Below are positions 25,743 to 35,407 of a DNA stretch of 64,000 bases, piece by piece. Made by a program: the position numbers and the translations under genes. Source of the stretch: Myxococcus xanthus (GTDB lineage Bacteria > Myxococcota > Myxococcia > Myxococcales > Myxococcaceae); contig NZ_FNOH01000004.1 in NCBI RefSeq assembly GCF_900106535.1, positions 558,001 to 622,000 of the forward strand, given 5' to 3'. Below the pieces are notes generated by a model. The model searched no databases and was not told where the DNA came from. It saw nothing but the letters and a program-made list of their open reading frames with translations. Position 1 is the first letter of the stretch. Every line of letters starts with the position of its first letter.

Positions 25743-26813
25743 TCACGCGCCCCGGGCGGGAGACAGCCTGCGCAGGAACGGCGGCGCGACGAGAAAAATC
25801 AAGAGCAGCCGTCCCACCTGGACCGCCAGCACGACGGACAAAGTGGCACGCGTGCCCAGCGCGATGGCCAGCACGGAGTCGACGCCGCCCGGAGACGTCG
25901 CGAAGTAGGTGGTGAGCAGGTCCACGCCCGTGGCGGCGGACCAGCCCCACGCGAGCAGCAGACACCCCACCACCATCGCCACCGAGGCCGCCAGTGCGAC
26001 GTGGGCGACGCGCTTCAGCTCCTGCACCGCCGAGGCATCGAACTGGCTGCCCACGCGCACGCCCAGCACCCACAAGGCCAACGGGAGGAGGCCCGGCGGC
26101 CACGCGCCTACCGGCAGGCCCAGCGCCGTGAGCGGGATGCCCAGCAACACGGGCCCCAGGAAGGCACCGGCCGGCAGCTTCAAGCGCAGTCCCAGGAAAC
26201 TGCCCACGGCGGACACCGCCGCCGTCGTCAGCCATGCCCACAGCGGTGGCGGCGAGCCCGGCAGGTCCGCCGCGCGGGCCACCGCCACGTCCGGCGTGTC
26301 CCCCACCCACCGCCCCACCACCACGGCCACGAGAATCACGATGCACAGACGCATGAACTGGAAGAGCGTCACCAGCCGCGCGTCCGCGCCCAGCTCGTCG
26401 CTCAGCGCCACCATCGCGGACGCGCCCCCCGGCATCAGCCCCAAGGTGGCGGTGCGCGAGTCCAGGTAGCCCAGCTTCGCGCACACCCACGCCACGCCCT
26501 GCGCCACGGCCACTACGCCCACCACGGCGCCCAGTGACACGGTCCAACTGTCCGCGAGGGCGCTCCAAGCCTCCGGAGAGAAGGATGAACACAGCGCGCC
26601 CCCCAGCACCGAATGCGCCACCAGCAGCCCCCGACGCGACACCGGGACGTGCACGGACAGCGTCAGCGACGCGGCGATCGACACCACCATCGCCCCCAGC
26701 AACGCCCCAGCAGGCAGGTGGGCGAGCTCCGCGAGTCCAGCGGCGAGCAGCGTCGCCACGGAGACGGCCACCACGCGGCGTAAGCGGCGTCCAGGCGCGG
26801 AGTCATTGGTCAT
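25743..26813 (-). CDS. AbrB-family membrane protein
   Basis: 356 residues, about ten membrane segments. The repeated signature LMPGGASAMVALSDE near residue 135 and ATSPGGVDSVLAIAL near residue 300 marks the AbrB/ammonia monooxygenase-like transporter family (PF05145, COG3180). Despite the old name these are not monooxygenases; the substrate is unknown. The internal duplication of the PGG motif fits an inverted-repeat transporter fold. Start ATG, with an in-frame GTG immediately before it. No Shine-Dalgarno is seen. Confidence 0.82.
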   Translation of the reverse strand: MTNDSAPGRRLRRVVAVSVATLLAAGLAELAHLPAGALLGAMVVSIAASLTLSVHVPVSRRGLLVAHSVLGGALCSSFSPEAWSALADSWTVSLGAVVGVVAVAQGVAWVCAKLGYLDSRTATLGLMPGGASAMVALSDELGADARLVTLFQFMRLCIVILVAVVVGRWVGDTPDVAVARAADLPGSPPPLWAWLTTAAVSAVGSFLGLRLKLPAGAFLGPVLLGIPLTALGLPVGAWPPGLLPLALWVLGVRVGSQFDASAVQELKRVAHVALAASVAMVVGCLLLAWGWSAATGVDLLTTYFATSPGGVDSVLAIALGTRATLSVVLAVQVGRLLLIFLVAPPFLRRLSPARGA

Positions 26814-26846
26814 CACGGCGCCGAACGTACCAATGAAGGATGGGAC

Positions 26847-27380
26847 ATGCGCCGGGTATCCGCCGAGGAGGGCCCCGCACGCTTACCCGTGCTAGACGCC
26901 CTCCTCATGCGATGCTGGCAATGGAAGTCCTTCCAGGCGCTGTCCCTCGACGAGCTGTACGACGTGCTCGCCCTGCGACAGGAAGTCTTCGTGGTGGAGC
27001 AGCGCTCCATCTACCAGGACGTGGACGGTTTCGACCGGAGCGCGGAACACCTGCTGCTCCACACGGAGTCGCAGGGCCCCCGGCTGCTCGCCGGGTACTT
27101 GAGGGTGCTGCCCCCCGGTGTGAAGTATCCCCAGGAGAGCAGCCTGGGCCGCGTGGTGACGTCGCCCCGCGCACGGGCCCAGGGGCTGGGGCGAGAGCTG
27201 GTGGCGCGTGGCCTTGCCCGGCTGGACAGCCTGTACCCACAGGCCGCCGTCCACATCGGGGCCCAGCACTACCTCCAGCGCTTCTACGAAGACTTCGGCT
27301 TCCAGACGCAGGGCGACGTCTATGACGAGGACGGCATTCCCCACATCGACATGGTGCGGCCAGCGGGCGGGACGCGCTGA
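26847..27380 (+). CDS. GNAT acetyltransferase, ElaA-like
   Basis: 177 residues. From residue 21 on it follows ElaA: LDELYDVLALRQEVFVVEQRSIYQDVDG matches the ElaA N-terminus in order, and LGRVVTSPRARAQGLGRELV gives the acetyl-CoA-binding motif. FYEDFGFQTQGDVYDEDGIPH is the typical C-terminal part. The substrate is unknown. AAGGATGGG six bases before the first ATG supports this start; starting at Met21 would fit family length better but has no Shine-Dalgarno. Divergent from the AbrB gene by about 30 bases. Confidence 0.85.
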   Translation: MRRVSAEEGPARLPVLDALLMRCWQWKSFQALSLDELYDVLALRQEVFVVEQRSIYQDVDGFDRSAEHLLLHTESQGPRLLAGYLRVLPPGVKYPQESSLGRVVTSPRARAQGLGRELVARGLARLDSLYPQAAVHIGAQHYLQRFYEDFGFQTQGDVYDEDGIPHIDMVRPAGGTR

Positions 27381-27479
27381 CGCCGGGCCACGGCCAGCGC
27401 TCGCCGCTATGTCCCGGGTGGTCAGACGTTACATGGACCATGCGCTGGGACCGCGCCCCAGCCGAGGAGACGACCCGAC

Positions 27480-29054
27480 TTGCGCCACGGCCTCGCGATG
27501 GGGGCACTGCTTGCACTGCTCGCCACCACCCAGCTCGCGTGCGTCGTGGGCCCGCGCTTCACCACGTGTCCGGGTGAAGGCGGCCGGCCCTGGCTGCGCC
27601 TGGACAGCGACCACTACACGCTGCACACGGACCTCCTCGCCGAAGAGGCCCGCGAGGCCATGCAGCGCCTGGAGCGGACCCGCGCCGCCATCCTCACGTC
27701 GATGTGGCCGCAGTCCCTGCGCCAACAGATGACGAAGCTGGACGTCTACGTGATTCAGAGCCCGCGCGAGTTCGAAGGCCTCTACCCACGCCGCGTGCGC
27801 GCATTCTTCTTCCGCTCCGACAGCGAGGCTCTCATCGTCCTGTCGGGACGGCCCGGCACTTGGGAGCAGACCTTCTCCGGCCTCTCCCTGGCATCCTCGT
27901 CGCCGCTGAACCATGAGCTGGCCCACTATCTGAGCGCCTATCCCCTGTCCCGTCAGCCCCGTTGGCTTTCTGAGGGGATGGCGGAGTACCTGGAGACGTT
28001 GCGAATCTCCAAGGATGGGAGAACGGCGGTCGTCGGAGCGCCGCACTGGACGGCCATCGCGCATATCCGACCCAGGCTCAACAAAGTCCTGCGAGACGTG
28101 GCGCAAGGATGGTCGATGCAACAAGTCCTTCAATGGGACCGCACCCTGGAGGCCCGCGAGCAGGACAAGGAGGTCGAGGCGAACTACGCGGGAAGCTGGC
28201 TGCTGGTGCACTGGCTGGTGAATGAACGCCCCCAGCCCTTCGCCGAATACCTGGCACTGCTCCACCAGGGCGTCTCGCCCGATGAAGCGCTCACGCGGAC
28301 GTTGCCCGAACTGACGTCGCCGTCGCTCGACGGCTTGCTCTATCAATACGTGCGCAAACGCCACTTCGTGGAGCGGACCGTCTCCGTGCCTCCCATCGGA
28401 ACGGCGTTCGTCGAGGAGTACCTCGATGACGCCCAAGTCCATGCCATCCGCGCCAGGCTCGCCGCGCTGGGGGCACACCTGGCGCACCGGGAGCCCTTCA
28501 TCACCAACCGCCAGAAGGTGGCGAGGGACGAACTCGATGAGGCGCTCCGGCTGAACCCCACGGGACTCCTGGCGCTGTCCGCGAAGCTGCGCGGCGCGGC
28601 GCCGTCCGAACAGGTGGCCATTGGCCGAAGCATCGTGGAGGCCCATCCCCACGAGAGTGAGGCCTGGCTGCTGCTGGGCATGGCGATGCGGCACGCCCCC
28701 GCCGCGACAGAGGAGCGCGAGGCCACCTATCGCGAAGCCCTGCGGCTCGATCCGCGCAACGCCAACGCGGCGCGTGAACTGGCGTGGATGCTCATCAACC
28801 AGGACCGGAGCGAAGAAGCCCTGCCGCTGGCGCGCTGGGCCGTGGCGCTCGCGCCGTGGAGCCCCAACGCCCTGGACACGCTGGCCCTGGCGCTGGCCGG
28901 CACCGGCGCCTGCGAGGAGGCACGGCAGGCGGAGCACCGGGCACTGGATTTCATCCAGGAGGACGGCGCGCCAGAGCTGGAGTACCTGCTCCGCCAGCGC
29001 ATCGCCGGGCTCGAGGACGGCACCCTCTGCGTGGCGAGCCCGCCCGGCCCCTGA
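27480..29054 (+). CDS. Exported HELAH metallopeptidase-like protein with TPRs
   Basis: 524 residues. The likely start is TTG preceded at ~11 bases by GAGGAG; an ATG six codons later is the alternative. The N-terminus (LALLATTQLAC) looks like a signal peptide with an imperfect lipobox, so it may be a lipoprotein. NHELAHYL near residue 143 with WLSEGMAEYLE about 20 residues later is a gluzincin HExxH...E arrangement of the peptidase-MA/DUF1570 kind. The C-terminal ~150 residues are TPR-like (EALRLNPTGLLALSAKL, AYREALRLDP-type repeats). Target unknown; it probably acts in the periplasm or at the surface. Confidence 0.65.
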   Translation: MRHGLAMGALLALLATTQLACVVGPRFTTCPGEGGRPWLRLDSDHYTLHTDLLAEEAREAMQRLERTRAAILTSMWPQSLRQQMTKLDVYVIQSPREFEGLYPRRVRAFFFRSDSEALIVLSGRPGTWEQTFSGLSLASSSPLNHELAHYLSAYPLSRQPRWLSEGMAEYLETLRISKDGRTAVVGAPHWTAIAHIRPRLNKVLRDVAQGWSMQQVLQWDRTLEAREQDKEVEANYAGSWLLVHWLVNERPQPFAEYLALLHQGVSPDEALTRTLPELTSPSLDGLLYQYVRKRHFVERTVSVPPIGTAFVEEYLDDAQVHAIRARLAALGAHLAHREPFITNRQKVARDELDEALRLNPTGLLALSAKLRGAAPSEQVAIGRSIVEAHPHESEAWLLLGMAMRHAPAATEEREATYREALRLDPRNANAARELAWMLINQDRSEEALPLARWAVALAPWSPNALDTLALALAGTGACEEARQAEHRALDFIQEDGAPELEYLLRQRIAGLEDGTLCVASPPGP

Positions 29055-29192
29055 GGCACGGAGGCTGGCGATGGGCCGACAACACTTCCCGGACGCCATC
29101 TGTCGCGTACCTCACGCGTCAGGGTGGCTGGGGCGGCCGGCGACTTCGTGGCCCCATGACGCAATGCGCGTCCATGGCTTTCCTGCGGGGCC

Positions 29193-30584
29193 ATGAGCCA
29201 GTGCACTCACATCGTCGACAATCCCTTCACCGGAGACGTCGCCGCTTCGGTCGAGCCCACGTCCCCCGTGAAGCTGGACACCGTGCTGGAGCGAGCCCGC
29301 GCCGCGTCGCGCGCGCTGCGCGCCCTGAGCGTGGCGGAGCGCGTGAAGCTGGTGCTGCGCGCGTGCGAGGCGATGGAGAAGAACGCCGACGCCATCGCAC
29401 GGGACATCACCCGGCAGATGGGCAAGCCGCTGTCCCAGGCCCGGGGTGAGGTGGGCGGCATGGCGGGACGCCTGCGCCACATGGCCGCCATCGCCGAGGA
29501 ATCCCTCGCGGACATCGTCCTGCCGCCCAAGGACGGCTTCGAGCGGAGAATCGCGAAGGAGCCGCTGGGCGTGGTGCTGGACCTGCCCGCGTGGAACTAC
29601 CCTCTCCTCACCGCGGTGAATGCCATCGCGCCCGCCGTGCTCGCGGGCAACGCGGTCATCGTGAAGCACTCGCCGCGCACGCCCCTGTGCGGTGGCCACT
29701 TCGCGCGCGCCTTCGCCGAAACAGGCGCGCCCGACGGCGCGGTGCAGGCCATCTTCCTGGACTACCCGGGGACGGAGCAGCTCGTCGGTGACGCGCGTGT
29801 GGACCACGTCCTCTTCACGGGCTCGGTGCTCGGCGGCCACAAGATGCAGACGGCCGCGCGCGAGCGATTCCTCCACATGGGCCTGGAGCTGGGAGGCAAC
29901 GACCCGGCCTACGTCGCGCCGGACTGTGACTTCGACAAGTCGGTGGAGAACATCGTCGACGGTGCCATGTACAACGCGGGGCAGAGCTGCTGTGCCGTGG
30001 AGCGGGTGTACGTGCACCGCTCGCTGTACGAGCGCTTCGTCGCCGCCGCGGAGCCACTCGTGCGCGCCTACGTGCTGGGCGACCCGGAGTCCGAGCAGAC
30101 GACGATGGGCCCCATCGCCCAGCCCTGGCACCCCGCCGAGTTGCAGTCCTTCGTCCAGGACGCCACGAACCTGGGCGCACGGCTCGTCACGGGTGGCCGC
30201 GCGGCACAAGTGGGAGGACGGGGCCGCTTCTTCGAACCCACCCTGCTCCGCGACGTGAGCCCCCAGGCGCGGCTGATGCGTGAAGAGTCCTTCGGGCCGC
30301 TGCTGCCCATCGCGCCGGTGGACTCGGATGAGGAGGCCCTGGCGCTGATGAATGCCTCGCGGCTGGGCCTCACCGCGAGCGTGTGGACGTCCGACCGGGA
30401 GCGCGCGGACCGGCTGGCGCGGCAACTGGAAGCGGGCACCGTCTACATGAACCGCTGTGACGCGCTGGACCCCGCTCTGCCATGGAGCGGCGTGAAGGAC
30501 TCCGGACGCGGCGTGACGCTGAGCGCGCTGGGCTTCGACGCCCTGACGCGACCCAAAGCGCTCCACTACCGCCTGCGCTTCTGA
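29193..30584 (+). CDS. NAD(P)-dependent aldehyde dehydrogenase
   Basis: 463 residues of the ALDH superfamily, oxidising an aldehyde to the acid. DLPAWNYPLLTAVNAIAPAVLAGN, the general-base Glu in LELGGNDPA near residue 238 and the catalytic Cys in GQSCCAVERVYVH near residue 270 are all present, as is EESFGPLLPIAPV. The length and motifs are close to succinate-semialdehyde dehydrogenases, but the substrate is not certain. Convergent with coaA, seven bases between stops. The Shine-Dalgarno is weak. Confidence 0.9.
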   Translation: MSQCTHIVDNPFTGDVAASVEPTSPVKLDTVLERARAASRALRALSVAERVKLVLRACEAMEKNADAIARDITRQMGKPLSQARGEVGGMAGRLRHMAAIAEESLADIVLPPKDGFERRIAKEPLGVVLDLPAWNYPLLTAVNAIAPAVLAGNAVIVKHSPRTPLCGGHFARAFAETGAPDGAVQAIFLDYPGTEQLVGDARVDHVLFTGSVLGGHKMQTAARERFLHMGLELGGNDPAYVAPDCDFDKSVENIVDGAMYNAGQSCCAVERVYVHRSLYERFVAAAEPLVRAYVLGDPESEQTTMGPIAQPWHPAELQSFVQDATNLGARLVTGGRAAQVGGRGRFFEPTLLRDVSPQARLMREESFGPLLPIAPVDSDEEALALMNASRLGLTASVWTSDRERADRLARQLEAGTVYMNRCDALDPALPWSGVKDSGRGVTLSALGFDALTRPKALHYRLRF

Positions 30585-30591
30585 CGCGCGG

Positions 30592-31545
30592 CTACAGCTT
30601 GCGCAGCCTCACCCGCTTCACCTTGTGGTCGGGGCCCTTGAGGAGGATGAGGCGCGCGCGCGAACGGGTGGGCGCGATGTTCTGGGCCAGGTTGGGCCCG
30701 TTGATTTCGCCCCACACCGACTCGGCGAGCTGAATCGCCTGCTCGTGGTTCAGCTCGGAGAACCGGCGGAAGTAGCTGCGCTCGTCGCGAAACGCCGTCT
30801 GCTGGAGCTTGAGGAAACGGTTGACGTACCAGCGGCGGATGTCGTGCTCGTGCGCGTCCACGTAGATGGAGAAGTCGAAGAAGTCGGAGAGGAACGTCGC
30901 CGGCATCTGCTTCCCCTCCTGTGCCCCGGCCTGGAGGACGTTGAGCCCTTCCAGGATGAGGATGTCGGGCTGGCGGACGACCTGCGCCTCACCGGGCACC
31001 ACGTCGTAGACGAGGTGCGAATACACCGGCGCCGCCACCTCCGCGCGTCCGGCCTTCAGCTCCGCCAGGAAGCGCACCAGGGCGCGCCGGTCGTAGCTCT
31101 CCGGGAAGCCCTTGCGCTTCATCAAGTCGCGCTCGGTGAGGACGTCGTTGGGGAAAAGGAACCCGTCCGTCGTCACCAACTCCACGCGCGGGTGGTCCGG
31201 CCACCGCTTCAGCAGCGCCTGGAGGATGCGCGCCGTCGTGCTCTTGCCCACCGCCACGCTCCCGGCGATGGCGATGATGTACGGCACCTTCTGCGTCGAA
31301 CCTCCCAGGAAGGCTTGCTGCTCCGCCCACAGCCGCTGCGCCGCGGCCACCTGCAGGTTCAGCAACCGGGACAAGGGCAGGTAGACGTCCACCACCTCGT
31401 CCAGGTCGAGGTGCTCTCCCAGGCCCCGCAGGCCGTCAATGTCCTCGGACTTCAGCGGCAGAGGCGTTGCGGCACGCAGCGCCCGCCAGGCATCCCGTTC
31501 CAGGTCGATGAACATGGCTGGGGACAGACCGGTGGCTAAGGCCAT
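30592..31545 (-). CDS. coaA: Type I pantothenate kinase
   Basis: First, rate-limiting step of coenzyme A synthesis: phosphorylation of pantothenate. 317 residues; the P-loop is [14 protein letters not shown] near residue 100, followed by TTDGFLFPN and [10 protein letters not shown], then [15 protein letters not shown]-type and [13 protein letters not shown] motifs, all typical of CoaA. The N-terminal ~90 residues form the usual helical cap. The start is the ATG nine bases after GGAG; a GTG three codons earlier would sit on top of that Shine-Dalgarno. Confidence 0.95.
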   Translation of the reverse strand: MALATGLSPAMFIDLERDAWRALRAATPLPLKSEDIDGLRGLGEHLDLDEVVDVYLPLSRLLNLQVAAAQRLWAEQQAFLGGSTQKVPYIIAIAGSVAVGKSTTARILQALLKRWPDHPRVELVTTDGFLFPNDVLTERDLMKRKGFPESYDRRALVRFLAELKAGRAEVAAPVYSHLVYDVVPGEAQVVRQPDILILEGLNVLQAGAQEGKQMPATFLSDFFDFSIYVDAHEHDIRRWYVNRFLKLQQTAFRDERSYFRRFSELNHEQAIQLAESVWGEINGPNLAQNIAPTRSRARLILLKGPDHKVKRVRLRKL

Positions 31546-31614
31546 GGATTCCACTCCAGGAGCTGAACATCCAAGCCGCCGCGTAGCACAGCCGAGACGT
31601 TCACGCTCGGACGT

Positions 31615-32346
31615 TCAGGTGCCAGCCGCGGGATCCCACCCGTAGAAGCGCTTCAGTTCCTCATAGAGGTCCGGCGTCTTCTCCTGCATTTGCCGGGGTT
31701 TCTCGAAAAACGATTCGGTGGCCACCGCGAAGAACTCGGCCTCGTTGAGCCCACCGTAGTCATCCAGCACCTGCCGTTCCCGGCGCTGGCCCTGCTGAAG
31801 TTTGTGGAAGTGCTCGCTCATCACCGCGCTCCAGGCCCGGTAATGCGAATACGCGCGCAGGTTGGGCGTGCCATCGAAGGCGCCGTCGGCCCGGTCCAAC
31901 ACGTGGGCGAACTCATGCGTGGCGGTGTCGTGACCATCGCCCGGGTTGCGCAGCCCCGCGAGCACCGACTCCCACGAGAGGATGACGGAGCCCCAGTTCT
32001 TCGCCTCGCCCAGCACCCCGCCCGTGCGGTCCGGGATTCGGAAGGCGCTGGGATAGACGATGACCTCCCGCAGCCGGTCGTAATACGAAAGGCCCAGGTG
32101 CAACACGAGTTGCACCGCGGTGGCGGATATCACCACGCGAATCTCGTCGGTGACCTCCAGGCCGCCGGCGCCGATGAACTCCTTCTCCCACGCGAACACC
32201 TTGAGCTTGTCCAGGAAGGGCTGCCGCAGCTCCGGGGAGAGGGTGCGGAAGAAGGGCACGCGCGCGTCGAGGTAGCCCAGCCAGGCCTCCGGAAAGGGGC
32301 GGCGAAGCAGTCGCCGACGCCGGAACTGGCGGATGAAGGAGAACAT
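31615..32346 (-). CDS. mtfA: MtfA-type M90 zinc metallopeptidase
   Basis: 243 residues, cytosolic. THEFAHVLDRADGAFDGTPNLRAY near residue 145 contains the HExxH zinc site of the MtfA/DgsA anti-repressor family. FFAVATESFFEKP downstream supplies the third ligand Glu. In E. coli MtfA binds the Mlc repressor and has aminopeptidase activity; whether a similar partner exists here is unknown. The start at MFSFIRQF has AGGG close upstream; an ATG four codons earlier is possible. Divergent from the outer-membrane protein gene. Confidence 0.85.
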   Translation of the reverse strand: MFSFIRQFRRRRLLRRPFPEAWLGYLDARVPFFRTLSPELRQPFLDKLKVFAWEKEFIGAGGLEVTDEIRVVISATAVQLVLHLGLSYYDRLREVIVYPSAFRIPDRTGGVLGEAKNWGSVILSWESVLAGLRNPGDGHDTATHEFAHVLDRADGAFDGTPNLRAYSHYRAWSAVMSEHFHKLQQGQRRERQVLDDYGGLNEAEFFAVATESFFEKPRQMQEKTPDLYEELKRFYGWDPAAGT

Positions 32347-32462
32347 GCGCCCTGGCATAGCAGACGCGCATGGCGCGAGGAGCACCTCCCGGGACGAAAC
32401 TGGAGGTAGATTGCGCCTGGCGGGCGCGGCCGGCAGCCCCTTTCACGGACGTGCAACGAGTG

Positions 32463-33833
32463 ATGAGCAGACGCGTGTGGGTTCGATGCGCGGCGCTGGG
32501 GCTGAGCCTCCTGGCGTCCCAGGCACCGGCGCAAATCACGGAGTCAGACCCGGTCGTCGAGGAAGTGGTGGTCCGCGGCCCGGAGAAGACCCAGCCGGAC
32601 ACGGTGCGCGCCTATGCGCGTGTGGGGGAAGGAGACCCGCTCACGCTCGAGGACCTGGCCAAGGTCGAGCGGCGGCTGGTCGCCACGGGCCTCTTCCAGG
32701 AGGTGAAGGTCAGCTACGAGCCTTCCGGGCCGGGCCGGGTGCGGCTGATTCTGGAGGTGGAGGACAAGGCATCCTGGGTGGTGGCGCCCACCTTCGTGCT
32801 GCAATCCGACAACGTCGGCGGCGGCGTGCTGTACGCGGAGAACAACCTCTGGGGCCGCAGCAAGAAGTTCGCGACCGCGGCCCAGGTGAGCACGGCGGAG
32901 AGCGGCATCTTCGCGGGCTTCCTGGACCCGAACCTCTTCGGGCTGCCCCAGCTCCGCTTCAGCCTGGAAGGCCAGCTTCGCAGCGACCGGGTAGACGAGT
33001 ACCAGGCCGGCTCCGGCCAGCGGCGCCCAGAGGTGGTGCGACGGACGCGGATGAACTCCGCGTCCATCGCCGGAGAGCTGGGCTTCCTGCTGTTCGAGCG
33101 CGTCCGCGCGGCGGCCAAGTACCGGCTGATGTCCATCGACGCGAAGTCCCCCGACACCGCCGAGGAGGTGACGACGCCCGCGTTCTCCCTGGGCCCGTCG
33201 CAGCAGGATGCGTCCCTGCGGCTGATGGTGGGCATCGACACGCGGCAGAACCTGCACGCGGTGATGGAGGGCCTCAACCTGGAGGCTTCCTACGAGCTCT
33301 CCAATCCCGGCGTCGGCAGTGACTTCCGCTACGAGCGCTTCGGACTGCTGTACCGCCATGGCCTGCGGCTGGTGGGTGAACACAACCTGGTGCTGCGCGG
33401 CGAGGCCGTGGCGGGGGTGGACCTGCCGTTCCATCAGGAGTTCGTGATGGGCGGCAATTCACTGCGCGGCTTCGTCTACCGTCAGTTCCGGGGCGACACG
33501 CGCCTGTCCTTCACCGCCGAGTACCACTTCCCCCTCTTCACGGTGAACCCGCTGTCCTTCCGCGGCGTCGCCTTCTCCGACACGGGGATGATGATGTGGC
33601 GCAAGCTGCCCGGGGACCGGGAGTTGCGGGACGTCAATGGGCGCGTGGTGCGCAGCTACCTACCGGATACGGAAGACGGGCTGGGGAACGCCACGGTGGC
33701 CCAGGGCGTGGGCGCCGGCCTGCGGCTGTACCTGCGCAACATCGTGCTGCCCCTGGTGGGCGTGGACGCGGCCTACAGCGTCAACTCGGGCGAGTTCCGC
33801 TTCTATCTGGTGGCGGGTGTGAATCCGTCCTAG
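32463..33833 (+). CDS. BamA/Omp85-family outer membrane protein
   Basis: 456 residues. A signal peptide (VRCAALGLSLLASQAPAQ) is followed by one POTRA-like domain (residues ~35-110, with VRAYARVGEGDPLTLEDLAKVERRL) and a C-terminal barrel. The Omp85 barrel signature appears as FVMGGNSLRGFVYRQFRGDTRL, and the chain ends with beta-strands but in PS rather than an aromatic residue. With one POTRA it is shorter than BamA (five) or TamA (three), so it is a minor family member for assembly or secretion of outer-membrane proteins. Start by signal peptide position; no strong Shine-Dalgarno. Confidence 0.85.
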   Translation: MSRRVWVRCAALGLSLLASQAPAQITESDPVVEEVVVRGPEKTQPDTVRAYARVGEGDPLTLEDLAKVERRLVATGLFQEVKVSYEPSGPGRVRLILEVEDKASWVVAPTFVLQSDNVGGGVLYAENNLWGRSKKFATAAQVSTAESGIFAGFLDPNLFGLPQLRFSLEGQLRSDRVDEYQAGSGQRRPEVVRRTRMNSASIAGELGFLLFERVRAAAKYRLMSIDAKSPDTAEEVTTPAFSLGPSQQDASLRLMVGIDTRQNLHAVMEGLNLEASYELSNPGVGSDFRYERFGLLYRHGLRLVGEHNLVLRGEAVAGVDLPFHQEFVMGGNSLRGFVYRQFRGDTRLSFTAEYHFPLFTVNPLSFRGVAFSDTGMMMWRKLPGDRELRDVNGRVVRSYLPDTEDGLGNATVAQGVGAGLRLYLRNIVLPLVGVDAAYSVNSGEFRFYLVAGVNPS

Positions 33834-33940
33834 GGACGACACGTCAGGCGGCCCCGTGGTGGGGCGTCGGGTGCGGCGCGCCATGCCTCCATGTCATGAG
33901 GACATGCGCGTCTCCCCTCCCCGCTTCCCGCGAGTCCGCC

Positions 33941-34198
33941 ATGTCCGACGAACGCTTCACGACCAGCCGCGAGGTCTACCACCGCATCCAGTGGGACCCG
34001 CGGTTCGACCCCCGCGAGTTCACCATCGGCTACGACGCCCATGGTGAGACGCGCGAGGAGATGCCATTCGCGGCCTTCGTTCCGGACGGCGAGATTCCCT
34101 GGCACCGCGTCTGGTACTTCAAGCGGGGCCACCAGGTGGTCTGGGACCGCGAGCAGCGCTTGGACCTGCTGAATTCGCCGCAACCTCCGCCCGGGTAG
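33941..34198 (+). CDS. MJ1316/DUF504 RNA-end-recognition domain protein
   Basis: 85 residues, a stand-alone domain. TSREVYHRIQWDPRFDPREF, IGYDAHGETREEMPF and PWHRVWYFKRGHQVVWDR match the MJ1316 (DUF504, PF04457) family from start to end. Burroughs and Aravind proposed that this domain recognises RNA ends with cyclic phosphates in RNA repair. The downstream region encodes two PF10127-like nucleotidyltransferases, which the same work ties to RNA repair; a serine hydrolase gene lies between. The ATG has no clear Shine-Dalgarno. The function is from published prediction, not shown. Confidence 0.85.
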   Translation: MSDERFTTSREVYHRIQWDPRFDPREFTIGYDAHGETREEMPFAAFVPDGEIPWHRVWYFKRGHQVVWDREQRLDLLNSPQPPPG

Positions 34199-34223
34199 CG
34201 GGTTGAAGGGAGCGGATGCGAAG

Positions 34224-35399
34224 ATGACGGGCATGTTGAGAACGCTGCTGGTCGTCCTTGGAGTCGTCCTGGCTGCCTGTGGTGAATCAGACGCGCCCAC
34301 CCCGGATGGAGGAGCGTCTCCACCCGCCCCAGACGCGGGAGTTCCCCAGCCCGACGCGGGGAGCCCTCTGGACGATGCAGGAACCCCGGAGCCGGACGCC
34401 GGCTCGCCATGGGCCACGGTGACCGCCGTGCTGGAGGCACGCGTCGCCGAGGCGGGTGCCTCCGTTCCGGGACTGGGCCTCGCGGTGTACGACGCGCAGG
34501 ACCGCAAGGTGTACGAACACATCGTCGGGGACTTCGCGCCGGACCGGCGGGTGGCCGTGGCCTCCGCGTCGAAGATGGTGTCCGGCACCCTTCTCTTCGA
34601 GCTCATCCGCCAAGGCCGTCTCTCGTTGGACTCCACCACGGGCCAGGTGCTCGGCTGGACGGGGAACAAGGCGGGAATCACCCTGCGACACCTGCTCTCC
34701 TTCACGTCGGGACTGCAACCCTCGCACCTCTGCACGTTCCAATCCGGCATCACCCTGGCGGACTGTGTCGCCAGCATCGCCCAGACCCCACAAGTCGCGG
34801 CTCCCGGGGCGCGCTTCGACTACGGCAGCACCCACTTGCAAGTCGCCGCGCGCATGGCGGAGGTGAGCACGGGCAAGACGTGGAACGCCCTCTTCACCGA
34901 GACGCTGGCCCAGCCGCTGGGCCTGCCTTCAGGCGTCACCTACTTCACCGCGCCCAATCACCCGCTGGGCACCACCAATCCCCTGGTGGCGGGCGGGCTG
35001 CGCGCGTCCATGAATGAGTACGCGCCCCTGCTGGCGCTCGTCTTCCACCGGGGCACGCATCCCGGCGGTGTCATCGGCACGCCGGAGCTCTTCGACGCAC
35101 AGGCCGTCGAGCCCTTCCCTGGCGTCGTCGTCGGCAATTCGCCAGCGGCGGACATGGGCCTGGACCTCCGCTATGGCCTGACGGCGTGGCTGGAGTGCCC
35201 CACGCCCGCGCAGGGCTGCGCCGTCATCAGCTCGCCAGGGGCGTTCGGATGGACGCCCTGGGTGGACCGGGAGGCGGGCTACTACGCCGTCCTCGGGATG
35301 CACCTTCAGCGGGATGACCCGGGCGCGGGCGTCGTCAGCTTCGCGATGCACCTCTCCACGGAGGTGAAGCCCCTCATCCGGGCGGCGCTGGCCCCCTGA
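34224..35399 (+). CDS. Lipoprotein serine hydrolase, beta-lactamase family
   Basis: 391 residues. The N-terminus MLRTLLVVLGVVLAAC ends in a perfect lipobox, followed by a ~50-residue Asp/Ala/Gly/Pro linker. The rest is a class C beta-lactamase/DD-peptidase-like domain: SASK (active-site Ser and Lys) near residue 115, YGS near residue 205 as the Tyr motif. The final KTG-like motif is not obvious. Such proteins are esterases or peptidases acting at the cell envelope; the substrate is unknown. The ATG after GGGAG is chosen; a TTG seven codons earlier would sit on that signal. Confidence 0.85.
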   Translation: MTGMLRTLLVVLGVVLAACGESDAPTPDGGASPPAPDAGVPQPDAGSPLDDAGTPEPDAGSPWATVTAVLEARVAEAGASVPGLGLAVYDAQDRKVYEHIVGDFAPDRRVAVASASKMVSGTLLFELIRQGRLSLDSTTGQVLGWTGNKAGITLRHLLSFTSGLQPSHLCTFQSGITLADCVASIAQTPQVAAPGARFDYGSTHLQVAARMAEVSTGKTWNALFTETLAQPLGLPSGVTYFTAPNHPLGTTNPLVAGGLRASMNEYAPLLALVFHRGTHPGGVIGTPELFDAQAVEPFPGVVVGNSPAADMGLDLRYGLTAWLECPTPAQGCAVISSPGAFGWTPWVDREAGYYAVLGMHLQRDDPGAGVVSFAMHLSTEVKPLIRAALAP

Positions 35400-35407
35400 A
35401 CCAGCGG